Positions 46,600 through 55,813 of a stretch of 64,000 bases of DNA are shown here, in pieces. The position numbers were made by a program, and so were the translations under genes. Positions within the stretch are counted from its first letter, which is position 1, and every line of letters starts with the position of its first letter. The stretch spans positions 868,001 to 932,000 of the forward strand of contig NZ_LT629700.1 in NCBI RefSeq assembly GCF_900103625.1, written 5' to 3'. The notes under the pieces are model-generated. The model saw only the letters and a list, made by a program, of their open reading frames with translations, made no database searches and had not been told where the DNA came from. This stretch comes from Corynebacterium mycetoides. Its GTDB lineage: Bacteria > Actinomycetota > Actinomycetes > Mycobacteriales > Mycobacteriaceae.

Positions 46600-48288
46600 G
46601 TGGTCGCCGCCCTACACATTGGCCTCGACGGCATCTCGTACACCTACCCCGGCGGCCGGCGCGTGCTCACCGACATCTCCTTCGCCGTCCCCTCCGGCTC
46701 AGTCACGGGCCTGATCGGGGAAAACGGGGCGGGCAAATCCACCCTCCTCGGCGTCATCACCGGGCTGCTGCGGCCCGACGCGGGCACGCTCATCACCCCG
46801 CTCGCCACCGGGTTCATCGCCCAGGAGACCTCCCTGCCGTTTACCGAGCCCGCGTCCTCGCTTATCGACGCCGCCGTGCACGAGCTGCGCTCCGTCGAGC
46901 GCGACATCACCGTCTTCTCGGAGCGCATGGCCGCGGAGCCGGACAACGCCACGCTGGCGGCCGACTTCGACCGCGCGCTCAGCCGCGCCGAGAACTCGGG
47001 CGTGTGGGAGCTCGACGCGCGCATCGCCACCGTGCTCGCCGGCCTCGGTCTGTCCAACGTCGCCCTGTCCACGCCGCTGGGCGAGATGTCGGGCGGTCAA
47101 CGCCGCCGCTTCGCCCTTGCCGCCCTCCTGCTGCGCCCCGTCGACGCCATGGTCTTGGACGAGCCGACGAACCACCTCGACGACGAGGCCGTGGACTTCC
47201 TCGTCGACGAGCTGCGCGCGTTCGCCGGCCCGGTGCTCGTCGCCTCCCACGACCGCTACTTCCTGGACCAGGCCTGCGACGGGCTGGTGGACCTCGACCC
47301 CTCCCTCGGGCCCGAGGGGGGTTTCGGCGAAGGCACCCGCCAGGGCGCCCGCTTCACCGGCTCGTTCAGTGATTACCTCACGGCGCGGACGAAGCTGCGC
47401 GAGCGCTGGGCCAGTGACTACGCGGCCCAGGAGCACGAGCGCGCCCGCCTGGCCGCCGCGGCCGAGCAGGGCGCCGACGACATCTTCCACTCGCAGGCGA
47501 GCAAGTCCGAGACGCGCAGCTCGGCGAAGTTCTACGCCGACCGCGCCGCGAAAACCGTGGGCAACCGGCGCCGCTCTGCCGTAAGCCGGCTCGACGCGCT
47601 CGAGCGCGCCGAGATCCCGGCCCCGCCCGAGCCCCTAACCTTCCGGGGAGTTCCTCCGCATGCGGTGACGAGCCTGGGCCTGCCCGCGGTCGTGGCCACC
47701 CGCCTCAGCGTGCCCGGGCGTCTCGCGCCGCTGGACCTCAAAGTCCAGCCCGGCGAGCAGCTGCTGATCGAGGGGCCGAACGGCTCGGGCAAGTCCACCT
47801 TCCTGAAAATCCTCGACGGCGAGCTCACCGATTTCGCAGGCGAGCTCGTCATGCCCGAGGAGATGACCGTCGCCCGCCTGGAGCAGGACGACACCTGGGA
47901 AGATCTCTCGCGCACCGCGGAGGACGTCTTCGACTCCCTCGTCCCACCCGGCACCCCGACGCTGGTGGAGATGGGTCTGATGAGCGAGGAGCAGGCGGCG
48001 ACCGCGCTGGGTGACCTCTCGCTGGGTCAGCGCCGCCGGGTCTCCCTCGGCGTCATCCTCGCCTCACCGCCGGACTTGCTGCTTCTCGACGAGCCCACCA
48101 ACCACATCTCCCTCGTCCTCGCCGAGGAGCTGGAGACCGCGTTGCTGGACTTCGAGGGCACTGTGGTGATCACCAGCCACGACCGGTGGCTGCGCCGGCG
48201 CTGGCGCGACCGCATTGCCCGGGGAGATTCCCGGGCGCGGGTGGTCCGGCTCTCCACGCTGTGGGAGCAGGAGGAGTGGCGCGAGTAG
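46600..48288 (+). CDS. ABC-F family ATPase (two nucleotide-binding domains)
   Basis: 562 residues, no membrane spans. Domain 1: Walker A GENGAGKST, signature MSGGQRRRFAL, Walker B VLDEPTNHLD. A basic linker (~270-345) then domain 2: Walker A GPNGSGKST, signature LSLGQRRRVSLG, Walker B LLLDEPTNHIS. The DEPTNH pair is typical of ABC-F ribosome-acting proteins, which rescue or protect stalled ribosomes. The second signature (LSLGQ) and the D-loop (NHIS rather than NHLD) differ from the norm. GTG start two bases after the lipoprotein stop. Antibiotic-protection versus housekeeping cannot be told apart here. Confidence 0.9.
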   Translation: MVAALHIGLDGISYTYPGGRRVLTDISFAVPSGSVTGLIGENGAGKSTLLGVITGLLRPDAGTLITPLATGFIAQETSLPFTEPASSLIDAAVHELRSVERDITVFSERMAAEPDNATLAADFDRALSRAENSGVWELDARIATVLAGLGLSNVALSTPLGEMSGGQRRRFALAALLLRPVDAMVLDEPTNHLDDEAVDFLVDELRAFAGPVLVASHDRYFLDQACDGLVDLDPSLGPEGGFGEGTRQGARFTGSFSDYLTARTKLRERWASDYAAQEHERARLAAAAEQGADDIFHSQASKSETRSSAKFYADRAAKTVGNRRRSAVSRLDALERAEIPAPPEPLTFRGVPPHAVTSLGLPAVVATRLSVPGRLAPLDLKVQPGEQLLIEGPNGSGKSTFLKILDGELTDFAGELVMPEEMTVARLEQDDTWEDLSRTAEDVFDSLVPPGTPTLVEMGLMSEEQAATALGDLSLGQRRRVSLGVILASPPDLLLLDEPTNHISLVLAEELETALLDFEGTVVITSHDRWLRRRWRDRIARGDSRARVVRLSTLWEQEEWRE

Positions 48289-48315
48289 GCGGCGGCCGGC
48301 AGCCGGCGACTGGCT

Positions 48316-48340
48316 CAGTGCAACATCACATCGTGCACTG
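48316..48340. terminator. Weak hairpin between convergent genes
   Basis: CAGTGCA (48316-48322) pairs with TGCACTG (48334-48340) over an 11-base loop, between the ABC-F gene and the convergent lipoprotein gene. Confidence 0.35.
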
Positions 48341-48345
48341 GTGCC

Positions 48346-48969
48346 CTAGAGCGCGGGCGCGGGAGCCTCCACGGGAGCCTCGGCCGGTGCTTCCGCCGGG
48401 GCCTCAACGGGAGCCTCGGCCGGCGCCCCCGCCGGGGCGGCCTGGCACATCGCCGGCAGCTGCTCCGGGGGCAGCGTGTGCGTGACCAGGGTGCAGGCCC
48501 AGGTCTGCGACAGCTTCCAGTGGCCGTCCTCGAACACGAACTCGACGTTTTCGGCCAGTCCGGTGGAGTCGGCGGCCTCGGCGGGCTGGGTGAAGCTCAC
48601 GGTGGCGAGCACGGTGTTGGGCTCGTAGCCCGGAAGGACCGGGTCGACGACCTGGAAGTTAGCGCCGGACTCCTGCTGGGACTGCGCCATGACGTCGAAA
48701 AGCTCGGGCGCGGTCTCCCCGCCCTGGACGGTGAGCACGCGCTCCTCCATGGGCAGGGCGGGGTCCGTCGCGCGGGCGAGGACGCCGTTGAGCTCCGCGG
48801 CGGTGGGAAGCTGCGTGGCGGGGGCAGCCTCGGTGGATCCCGGCACGGGCTCGGCGGTAGCTGTGGTCGAGGTGGCGCCGGGCTCAGCGTCATCGCCCGT
48901 CGAGCAGGCCGCCAGGGTCAAGGCCGCACCGAATGCTGCCACTGCGGCGGTGAGTTTCCTTGCGTTCAC
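48346..48969 (-). CDS. Lipoprotein with MTB12-like domain and Ala/Pro/Glu tail
   Basis: 207 residues. Signal peptide ending in the lipobox LAAC (Cys at about 22), a Thr/Ala/Pro linker to ~50, a domain (~55-175) that resembles the low-molecular-weight antigen MTB12 family of mycobacteria (LNGVLARATDPALPMEERV; VEFVFEDGHWKLSQTWAC), and a C-terminal (A/V)EAP repeat made by near-exact DNA repeats. GTG start with GAGAGAA just upstream. Divergent from ansA. Function unknown. Confidence 0.78.
   Translation of the reverse strand: MNARKLTAAVAAFGAALTLAACSTGDDAEPGATSTTATAEPVPGSTEAAPATQLPTAAELNGVLARATDPALPMEERVLTVQGGETAPELFDVMAQSQQESGANFQVVDPVLPGYEPNTVLATVSFTQPAEAADSTGLAENVEFVFEDGHWKLSQTWACTLVTHTLPPEQLPAMCQAAPAGAPAEAPVEAPAEAPAEAPVEAPAPAL
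48371..48423 (-). repeat. Repeat coding for the EAP tail
   Basis: The 17-bp sequence ACGGGAGCCTCGGCCGG occurs at 48371-48387 and 48407-48423, a 36-base (12-codon) period, within a wider Ala/Glu/Pro-coding repeat that runs from about 48352 to 48440. Confidence 0.85.
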
Positions 48970-49020
48970 TTTTCTCTCACGTCTCCTTAAAGGGGGGTGT
49001 AACCCGCCCGAGGTTACCGT

Positions 49021-49026
49021 TTTATA
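49021..49026 (-). promoter_or_regulatory. Candidate -10 box for the MTB12-like lipoprotein
   Basis: TATAAA on the minus strand, about 52 bases upstream of the GTG start. No -35 is obvious. The start point would leave a leader of about 40-45 bases with an AAGGAG. Confidence 0.4.
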
Positions 49027-49067
49027 ACGCCAAACCCCAACCGACGCTCTGGTAAACATGGGTAATC

Positions 49068-50000
49068 ATGACCGTTCCTCAGCCCGGCGAGCCGTTCGTC
49101 CTCGTCATCTCCACAGGCGGCACCATCGCCTCCACCACCGATTCCCAGGGCGCGCGCGTGCCCTCCCTTACCGCGGAAGAGCTGGTCACCCGCTGCGGCG
49201 TCGACACGCCGGTGCGCGTCTACGACTCCGCCGCGCTGGACTCCTCCTCCATGGGGCTGGGCGACGTAGACAACCTGATCCAGCTTGTCCGCGCCGCGCT
49301 TGCCGACGCCCTTATCACCGGCATCGTGATCACCCACGGCACCGACTCCATGGCGGAAACGGCGCTCGCGCTAGACCTGGTCCACGTTGATCCGCGGCCG
49401 GTGATTCTCACCGGCGCGCAACGCCCGGCCGACCACCCGCAGCCCGACGGCCCGGACAACCTGCGCCGCTCCATCGAGCTGGCCGCGGACCCGCTGGCGC
49501 GCGGGCGCGGGGTGACCGTCCACTTCGGCGGGGACACCCTGGCGGCGCGCGGGCTGATCAAAAACGACACGGAGTCGCTGCGCGCCTTCGCCCTGACCGC
49601 CCCGCTCACGCTGCCGCGGCCCGCGGCGGTCGCGCCCGCCGCCCTGGCGGGCCTGAACGTGCCGATCCTGCGCGCGTGGCCCGGCGCGGACGCGTCGCTG
49701 GTGGAGCTCGTGGCGGGGCAGAACCCGGACGGGATCGTGGTGGAGGCGCTCGGGTCCGGCAACGTGTCCGACGCGATGGGCGACGCGCTCGCCCGCGTCG
49801 CAGAGGCCGGGATCCCGGTGGTGCTTGCCACGTCCGTGCCCTACGGCGAGGTCGCCTTCGCCTACGGCGGCGCGGGTGGGGGTGCGACCCTGGGCGCCCG
49901 CGGGGTGCTGCCGGCCGGGTGGCTGCGCGCGGGGCAGGCGCGCATGGCCCTGCTCACCGCTATCGCCACGGGCACGGACCCCCGCCTACTGCTGGGCTGA
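49068..50000 (+). CDS. ansA: L-asparaginase
   Basis: 310 residues, no signal peptide, so cytoplasmic. Both catalytic threonine motifs are present: ISTGGTIASTTD near residue 15 and ITHGTDSMAETA near 90, with the Lys and Asp of the second triad in the same region. The family hydrolyses asparagine to aspartate and ammonia; glutaminase side activity cannot be judged. Convergent with the polymerase gene: the two 3' ends overlap by 15 bases. Confidence 0.94.
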   Translation: MTVPQPGEPFVLVISTGGTIASTTDSQGARVPSLTAEELVTRCGVDTPVRVYDSAALDSSSMGLGDVDNLIQLVRAALADALITGIVITHGTDSMAETALALDLVHVDPRPVILTGAQRPADHPQPDGPDNLRRSIELAADPLARGRGVTVHFGGDTLAARGLIKNDTESLRAFALTAPLTLPRPAAVAPAALAGLNVPILRAWPGADASLVELVAGQNPDGIVVEALGSGNVSDAMGDALARVAEAGIPVVLATSVPYGEVAFAYGGAGGGATLGARGVLPAGWLRAGQARMALLTAIATGTDPRLLLG

Positions 50001-51392
50001 GCGCCCCAGCCAGTCCTCCCACGCCAGGGAGTCCACCGGGTCGGCCGGGACGAGGCCCGGCTCGTCCACCCGCAGGTTGACGGTGCGGCCGGGGCCGGTC
50101 GCGCGCGTTTCAAAGCGCACCGTCACCCAGCCGTGCCCCGTGCCCTGCACCCACCCGTGGCCGTAGGCCGGGTGGAAGACATCCTGGGTGGCGCGCCACA
50201 CCCCGGGCGACTCCCCCGCCTCCCCCATTTCCACGGAAACATCCGGTTCCGCGGCCGGGGCGCGGTCGCTCACCCCGGTTTCGAAATCCCCGCCGTGAGG
50301 CGCCGGTGCGTCGATGCGCTGGTCCAGTTCGGGGAAGAGCACGTCCTGCAGCGCGTCCTCCAGTCCGGAGTAGGACACCCCGACCAGCCTGATGGGGCCG
50401 ACTTCGCCCGGGTAGCGCACTAGCTTGAAGGCGGTGGCGGTGAGCGTGTCGGCGTCGTCGGTGGCGTACGGCAGCGTCGCCGAGCGTGATTCGATGCGGA
50501 AGTCCGCCATGCGTAGTTTTACGGTCACGGTGCGCGCTCCGCGGCCGTCGTGAAGCAGACGGCGGTGGGACTCCTCGGCGGCGCGCGTGAGCGCGGCGTC
50601 CACCTCGCCGGGCGTGGTCAGGTCCCGCGGGTAGGTGTGCTCGGAGGAGATCTGCTTGGCCTCCGCGCGCGGGGCGACCTCGCGGTCGTCCACCCCGCGG
50701 GCCAGCTGCCACAGCTGTTTGGCCACGACCCCGCCGAGCGCGATCTCCACCTCTTTTTCGCTCAGCGCGGCGAAGTCCCCGATCGTTGTGATCCCGGCGC
50801 TGCTCAGCTTCGCCTCGGTGACGGGGCCCACGCCCCACAGCTCGCTCACCGGCAGCGGGTGCAGGATGTCGAGCTGCTGCGCGTGCGGGATGACGAACAC
50901 CCCGTCCGGTTTGGCCAGCCCTGAGCCGATCTTGGCGTACTGCTTGCCGCTTCCCGCGCCTATCGACGCCGGCAGGCCCGTCTCCGCCGCGATGTCCGCC
51001 CGCAGCCGGTTGGACCACTCGCGCACGTCGTCGACGCTCGCCCCGGCGAGCTCGGCGGGCTCCATGAACGCCTCGTCGATGGAGAGCTGCTCCACCACGT
51101 CGACGTGGCGGGCGATGACCTCGAACACGCGTGCCGACGCCGTCGTGTACACGGCCCGCCGCGGCGCAACCAGCACCGCCTTCGGGCCGACGAGCCGGGC
51201 CGCGCGGTGCGTCGGCATCGCCGAGCGGGCGCCGTAGGCGCGCGCCTCGTAGCTCGCGCCGGCGACGACTCCCCTCCCGCTCACGCCCGCGACGAGTACG
51301 GGGCGGCCTTTCAGCGTGGGGCGGGTGAGCTGCTCGCAGGACGCATAGAACGCGTCCATGTCGATGTGCAGCACCCAGCGATTTCCCGCCAT
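49986..51392 (-). CDS. dinB: DNA polymerase IV with extra C-terminal domain
   Basis: Y-family translesion polymerase, 468 residues, longer than the ~350 of E. coli. Catalytic HIDMDAFYASCEQ and LSIDEAFMEP are intact, plus the fingers and little-finger (RTVTVKLRMADF) domains. A beta-clamp-like motif QDVLFPEL sits near residue 348, then ~110 extra residues follow (~360-468): an acidic linker and a compact VFHPAYGHGWVQGTGHGWVTVRFE module with no recognised function. Actinobacterial DinX proteins have a similar length. ATG chosen at the MAGNRWVLHID start. Its end overlaps the ansA end. Confidence 0.93.
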   Translation of the reverse strand: MAGNRWVLHIDMDAFYASCEQLTRPTLKGRPVLVAGVSGRGVVAGASYEARAYGARSAMPTHRAARLVGPKAVLVAPRRAVYTTASARVFEVIARHVDVVEQLSIDEAFMEPAELAGASVDDVREWSNRLRADIAAETGLPASIGAGSGKQYAKIGSGLAKPDGVFVIPHAQQLDILHPLPVSELWGVGPVTEAKLSSAGITTIGDFAALSEKEVEIALGGVVAKQLWQLARGVDDREVAPRAEAKQISSEHTYPRDLTTPGEVDAALTRAAEESHRRLLHDGRGARTVTVKLRMADFRIESRSATLPYATDDADTLTATAFKLVRYPGEVGPIRLVGVSYSGLEDALQDVLFPELDQRIDAPAPHGGDFETGVSDRAPAAEPDVSVEMGEAGESPGVWRATQDVFHPAYGHGWVQGTGHGWVTVRFETRATGPGRTVNLRVDEPGLVPADPVDSLAWEDWLGRSAQQ

Positions 51393-51397
51393 ACCCA

Positions 51398-52264
51398 CTA
51401 CGCTACCGGTCGCCGCAGCGCGACCGCCGCGACGATGAGCACGATCCCCGCGAGCTCCGCCGGGGTGAGCCACTGGCGCAGGGCTACCGCCCCCACGGCC
51501 GCGGCCACGAGCGGCAAGATCGCCTGCAGCAGCGCGAACTGGGAGGGGCCGGACAGGCGCATCACCACCTGATCGAGGGAGTACGGCACCGCGGCGGAGA
51601 GGAACCCGAGCGCGAGCCACGTGACGGCCAGGCGCCCCGGCTCGATGTGGGCGTGCGAGGTCGAGGCGGCCGTCCACGGCGACAACCACAGCCACAGCAT
51701 CACGGGAAGCGCCGCGACCGTCGCCCACGCAAAACCTACCGCCGTGGACACCCTGGAGGTGGCAGGGTCGCCGGCGATGCGCGATCCGGCCACGATGTAG
51801 ACGGCCCAGAGCGCGCCGGCAGCCAGCGCGAGGAGGATGCCCGCGGCGTTGTCCGACCAGGTGGCGCCCGAGATCACGAGCACGCCGGCCGCGGCCAGCG
51901 CCAGGGCGAGCCAGTCCCGCGCGCCGCGGGACCCGAGCGCCGCGATGGCCACGGGGCCGAGGAACTCGATCGCCACCGCGGTGCCCAGCGGGATGAGGGC
52001 GATAGCGGCGTAAAACGTCATGTTCATCGCCAGGGTGGCCAGCCCGTAGAACGCGGCGGCGCGGCCGGTGGGGCCGAGGAAGTGGCGCGGGTGGGGGCGT
52101 CGTAAAGCGAGCAGGATCAGGGCGGCCGCCGAGATGCGGAACCACGCGACGAGGGCGGGTGGGAACGCGTCGAAGAGCCCCACCGCGACGGCGGCCCCGG
52201 CATACAGCGAGGCGCCGGAGACCACCATGAGCGCCGGCGGCGCCCACCTCTCGCCCGCGCGCAC
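51398..52264 (-). CDS. EamA/DMT-superfamily permease (RhtA-like)
   Basis: 288 residues, ten hydrophobic spans in two five-span EamA repeats. The layout and the ALALAAAGVLVISGATWS and PYSLDQVVMRLSGPSQFALL segments recall the RhtA-type threonine/homoserine exporters. Substrate not determinable. Three bases after ileS, and followed by the polymerase gene after five bases, so it belongs to the ileS transcript. Confidence 0.85.
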   Translation of the reverse strand: MRAGERWAPPALMVVSGASLYAGAAVAVGLFDAFPPALVAWFRISAAALILLALRRPHPRHFLGPTGRAAAFYGLATLAMNMTFYAAIALIPLGTAVAIEFLGPVAIAALGSRGARDWLALALAAAGVLVISGATWSDNAAGILLALAAGALWAVYIVAGSRIAGDPATSRVSTAVGFAWATVAALPVMLWLWLSPWTAASTSHAHIEPGRLAVTWLALGFLSAAVPYSLDQVVMRLSGPSQFALLQAILPLVAAAVGAVALRQWLTPAELAGIVLIVAAVALRRPVA

Positions 52265-52267
52265 GGG

Positions 52268-55200
52268 CTAGCCGCGCTTCGCGACGGTCGCGGTCACGCC
52301 GCCGACGACCTCGTGGCCCCCGCCGACGGGATCTGTGGTGATGTCGAACGAGGTGGCCAGCGTCTCCGCCGCGATGTGCTCGGCGTGGCGGTGCGCCCAC
52401 TCTTGCTTGTCCGCGGGCACGGACAGCCTAACGGCGATGCGGTCGGACACGGCGAGGCCCTCGTTCTTGCGGGCATCCTGCAGGCCGCGGATCACGTCCG
52501 CCGCCCAGCCCTCGGCCTCGAGGTCCGGGGTGACGGTGGTGTCGAGGACGACCAGGCCGTCTGCTCCCTCGGCGCCGTCGACACGCGCCGTGGACTCGGG
52601 GTTCACGGCGACGAGCCGCTCGGTGTAGAGCTCCGGGGTGAGCACGATGTCGCCGTCGACCACCACGTCCTCGCCGCGGCGGACGTAGTTGCCCGCCTTG
52701 ACGTTCTTGATGGCACGCTGCACGTCGCGCCCCAGCACCGGCCCGGCGACCTTCGCGTTGACCACGACCTCGAAGGAGCCGGCGGATGCGACGTCGTCGG
52801 TCAGCTCGACGTCCTTGACATTGACCTCGTCGCGGATCACGGCGGCGAAGTCCGCCAGCTGGCCCGCGTTCGGCAGCGCCACCGTCAGCTTCGGCAGCGG
52901 CAGGCGGTTGCGCAGCTTGTTGGATTTGCGCACCGAGCTCGCCGCGGAGCACACCGCGCGGGTTGCGTCCATGGACGCAACGAGGTCCGCGTCCGCCGGG
53001 ATTTCCTCGGGGGTCGGGTAGTCCGCCAGGTGCACGGAGCGCTCGCCGGTCAAGCCCCGCCAGATCACCTCGGAGATGTACGGCAGAAGCGGCGCGACGA
53101 CCCGGCTGGTGATCTCGAGCACGGTGTAGAGCGTGTCGAAGGCCTCCGGGTGCGCCTCCTGGCCCTCCCAGAAGCGGTCGCGGGAGCGGCGCACGTACCA
53201 GTTGGTCAGGGTGTCGGCGAACTGGCGCACCTCGTCGCAGGCGTCGGCAATGCGGGTGTCGTCGAGCGCGGCGCCGACGTTGACCACGAGATCGTGCGTC
53301 TTGGCCAGGATGTAGCGGTCGAGCACGTCGGTGGAGTCGCAGCGCCACGTCGCGTCGGTGGAGCTGTAGAGCTGCAGTAACGTGTAGGCGTTCCACAGCG
53401 GCAGCAGCGCCTGGCGCACCCCCTCGCGGATGCCCTGCTCGGTAACCACCAGGTTGCCGCCGCGCAGGATCGGGCTGGACATGAGGAACCAGCGCATCGC
53501 GTCCGACCCGTCGCGGTCGAAGACCTCGAAGACGTTCGGGTAATTGCCCTTCGACTTCGACATCTTCAGCCCGTCGGAGCCGAGCACGATGCCGTGGGCA
53601 ACGACCTTCTTGAACGCCGGGCGGTCGAACAGCGCCGTGGAGAGCGCGTGCTGGACGTAGAACCAGCCACGGGTCTGCCCGGAGTACTCCACGATGAAGT
53701 CCGCCGGCTGGCGCGCGTCGTGCTCCTCGACGTTCTCGAACGGGTAGTGGTACTGCGCGAACGGCATCGAGCCGGACTCGAACCAGCAGTCCAGCACGTC
53801 GGGCACGCGGCGCATGGTCGATTCGCCCGTCGGGTCGTCCGGGTTCGGGCGCGTCAGCTCGTCGATGTACGGGCGGTGCAGGCTCTCAGGGCGCACGCCG
53901 AAGTCGCGCTCGAGCTCGTCGAGGGAGCCGTAGACGTCCACGCGCGGGTACTCGGGGTTGTCGGAGACCCACGCCGGCACCGGGGAACCCCAGTAGCGGG
54001 TGCGCGAGATGTTCCAATCGCGCGCGCCCTCGAGCCATTTGCCGAACTGGCCGTCGCGGATATGCCCCGGGATCCACTCGATCTCCTTGTTGAGCTCCAC
54101 CATGCGGTCGCGGAACTGACTGACCTTGACAAACCACGCCGGCAGCGCCATGTAGATCAGCGGCTCGCCGGAGCGCCACGAGTGCGGGTAGGAGTGCACG
54201 ATCGTCTGGTCGCGCACGACGCGGCCAGCCGCTTTCAGGTCGCGGATGATGTCTCGGTTGGCGTCGAAGACGAGCTTGCCCTCGTACTCCGGCACAAGCG
54301 AGGTGAACTTGCCGTCCGCGTCGACGGGGATGACCAACGGGATGCCGTACTTGTCGGTGGTGGCCATGTCGTCCTCGCCGAAGGCGGGCGCCTGGTGCAC
54401 CACGCCGGTGCCGTCCTCGGTGGTGACGTAATCGGCCACCAGCACCATGAACGCGTTGTCGGTGTCCGCGAAGTGGTCGAACACCGGGGCGTACTCCAGC
54501 CCCTCGAGCTCGGCGCCGGTGAACGTGGCCACGACCTCGGCGTCCGTGCCGAGCTCCTTGGCGTAGGCGCCGACCAGGTTGGAGGCGAGCAGGAACTTCT
54601 CGCCCCGGAAGCCCTCGGCGCCATCCTCGGCGACACGCACGAGCGAGTACTCGACCTTCGGGCCGACGGCGAGCGCGAGGTTCGACGGCAGCGTCCACGG
54701 CGTCGTGGTCCACGCGATGGCCGCGGCGTCGTGCAGCTCGGGGTGCTCCACCCAGGTCTTCTCCGCCGCGAAACCTGTGCGCGCGCCGGTAAACGGCATG
54801 GTCACGGTCACCGTGGGATCCTGGCGTTCGCGGTAGGCGTCGTCCAGGCGGGTCTCCTGGTTCGACAGCGGGGTGTGCTCCGCCCAGGAATACGGCAGGA
54901 CGCGGAAGCCCTGGTAGATCAGGCCTTTGTCGTAGAGCTCCTTGAACGCCCACATGACGGACTCCATGTAGTCCAGGTCCATCGTCTTGTAGCCGTTGTC
55001 AAAGTCCACCCAGCGGGCCTGGCGGTTGACGTAGGCCTCCCACTCGTCGGCGTAGTGCATGACGGAGGTCGCGCAGTACTCGTTGAACCTCTCCAGGCCC
55101 ATCTCCTCGATCTGGGCCTTGTCGGTGATGCCGAGCTGCTTCTCCGCCTCGAGCTCGGCGGGCAGCCCGTGGCAGTCCCAGCCGAACACGCGCGGCACGT

Positions 55201-55459
55201 AGTAGCCGGTCATCGTGCGGTAGCGCGGGACGATGTCCTTGACGTAGCCGGTGAGCAGGTGCCCGTAGTGCGGCAGGCCGTTGGCGAACGGCGGGCCGTC
55301 GTTGAACACGTATTCCTGCCCGCCCTCGCGGTTGCTTAACGACGCCTGAAAGGTGCCGTCCTCTTCCCAGAACGAGGCCACCTGCTTTTCCATCTCGGGG
55401 AAGGCGCTGCTGCCACCCGTCAGGTCGACCTTGGGGTACACGCCGCCGACTTCGCTCAT
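52268..55459 (-). CDS. ileS: Isoleucyl-tRNA synthetase, type 2
   Basis: 1063 residues. Class Ia synthetase: the HIGH motif is [17 protein letters not shown], followed by [21 protein letters not shown] is [12 protein letters not shown]; the CP1 editing domain lies between ([16 protein letters not shown]). The HYGH form and overall length match IleRS2, the eukaryote-like type usually insensitive to mupirocin, rather than IleRS1. ATG at 55459 has an AAGGAG site upstream; an in-frame GTG/ATG farther out would remove the leader. A T-box leader regulates it. Confidence 0.96.
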   Translation of the reverse strand: MSEVGGVYPKVDLTGGSSAFPEMEKQVASFWEEDGTFQASLSNREGGQEYVFNDGPPFANGLPHYGHLLTGYVKDIVPRYRTMTGYYVPRVFGWDCHGLPAELEAEKQLGITDKAQIEEMGLERFNEYCATSVMHYADEWEAYVNRQARWVDFDNGYKTMDLDYMESVMWAFKELYDKGLIYQGFRVLPYSWAEHTPLSNQETRLDDAYRERQDPTVTVTMPFTGARTGFAAEKTWVEHPELHDAAAIAWTTTPWTLPSNLALAVGPKVEYSLVRVAEDGAEGFRGEKFLLASNLVGAYAKELGTDAEVVATFTGAELEGLEYAPVFDHFADTDNAFMVLVADYVTTEDGTGVVHQAPAFGEDDMATTDKYGIPLVIPVDADGKFTSLVPEYEGKLVFDANRDIIRDLKAAGRVVRDQTIVHSYPHSWRSGEPLIYMALPAWFVKVSQFRDRMVELNKEIEWIPGHIRDGQFGKWLEGARDWNISRTRYWGSPVPAWVSDNPEYPRVDVYGSLDELERDFGVRPESLHRPYIDELTRPNPDDPTGESTMRRVPDVLDCWFESGSMPFAQYHYPFENVEEHDARQPADFIVEYSGQTRGWFYVQHALSTALFDRPAFKKVVAHGIVLGSDGLKMSKSKGNYPNVFEVFDRDGSDAMRWFLMSSPILRGGNLVVTEQGIREGVRQALLPLWNAYTLLQLYSSTDATWRCDSTDVLDRYILAKTHDLVVNVGAALDDTRIADACDEVRQFADTLTNWYVRRSRDRFWEGQEAHPEAFDTLYTVLEITSRVVAPLLPYISEVIWRGLTGERSVHLADYPTPEEIPADADLVASMDATRAVCSAASSVRKSNKLRNRLPLPKLTVALPNAGQLADFAAVIRDEVNVKDVELTDDVASAGSFEVVVNAKVAGPVLGRDVQRAIKNVKAGNYVRRGEDVVVDGDIVLTPELYTERLVAVNPESTARVDGAEGADGLVVLDTTVTPDLEAEGWAADVIRGLQDARKNEGLAVSDRIAVRLSVPADKQEWAHRHAEHIAAETLATSFDITTDPVGGGHEVVGGVTATVAKRG

Positions 55460-55499
55460 TGGTGTTTCTCCTTCACTCACGTGTCATCGCCTTGGTGCA

Positions 55500-55692
55500 G
55501 GGACGCGGTGTGCCCGCGCGGTACCACCCTGCTTGGAGCCGGCCTGAACAAGGCCAACCCCCACTTCGTTGTGGTGAAGGAAAGTGACGTCTTCCCGCTG
55601 ACGTCCGGTTCTACTGGGCCCCGTCGCGCTCGGGGGCTGTTCTTCCGGAAACGCTCCCCGGTGATGGCCGGATCACAGCGTGCGTTCGATGC
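55500..55692 (-). promoter_or_regulatory. T-box riboswitch (translational, ultrashort Stem I) for ileS
   Basis: Reads uncharged tRNA-Ile and controls ileS. On the minus strand the T-box core AGGGTGGTACCGCG lies at 55530-55517; its TGGT is expected to pair with the tRNA ACCA end. Upstream, ACGCT (55681-55677) pairs with AGCGT (55655-55651), and inside it CCGG (55671-55668) pairs with CCGG (55661-55658) around the loop CCATCA. That loop shows the triplet ATC (55665-55663), an isoleucine codon, as specifier. No terminator hairpin with a T-run follows; instead CTCC near 55538 can pair with the GGAG of the ribosome site, fitting the translational T-boxes known for actinobacterial ileS. Confidence 0.85.
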
Positions 55693-55699
55693 GCATTTG

Positions 55700-55705
55700 A
55701 TTCTA
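55700..55705 (-). promoter_or_regulatory. Candidate -10 box for the ileS leader
   Basis: TAGAAT on the minus strand would start transcription near 55693, giving a leader of about 235 bases that begins just before Stem I. Confidence 0.45.
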
Positions 55706-55738
55706 ACGCATCTGCGACGCGGTTTATTCTACGGCGTA

Positions 55739-55793
55739 CCTCACGGCAACGCCCCCCAAGCCCGGGAGGGGCCTGGGGGGCGTTGCCGTGAGG
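55739..55793 (-). terminator. Perfect 20-bp hairpin after divIVA
   Basis: CCTCACGGCAACGCCCCCCA (55739-55758) is the exact reverse complement of 55774-55793; the 15-base loop can itself fold into a small GC stem. It separates divIVA from the ileS promoter. No T-run follows on the minus strand. Confidence 0.82.
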
Positions 55794-55813
55794 CGTCGCT
55801 TAGCGACGCGAGC

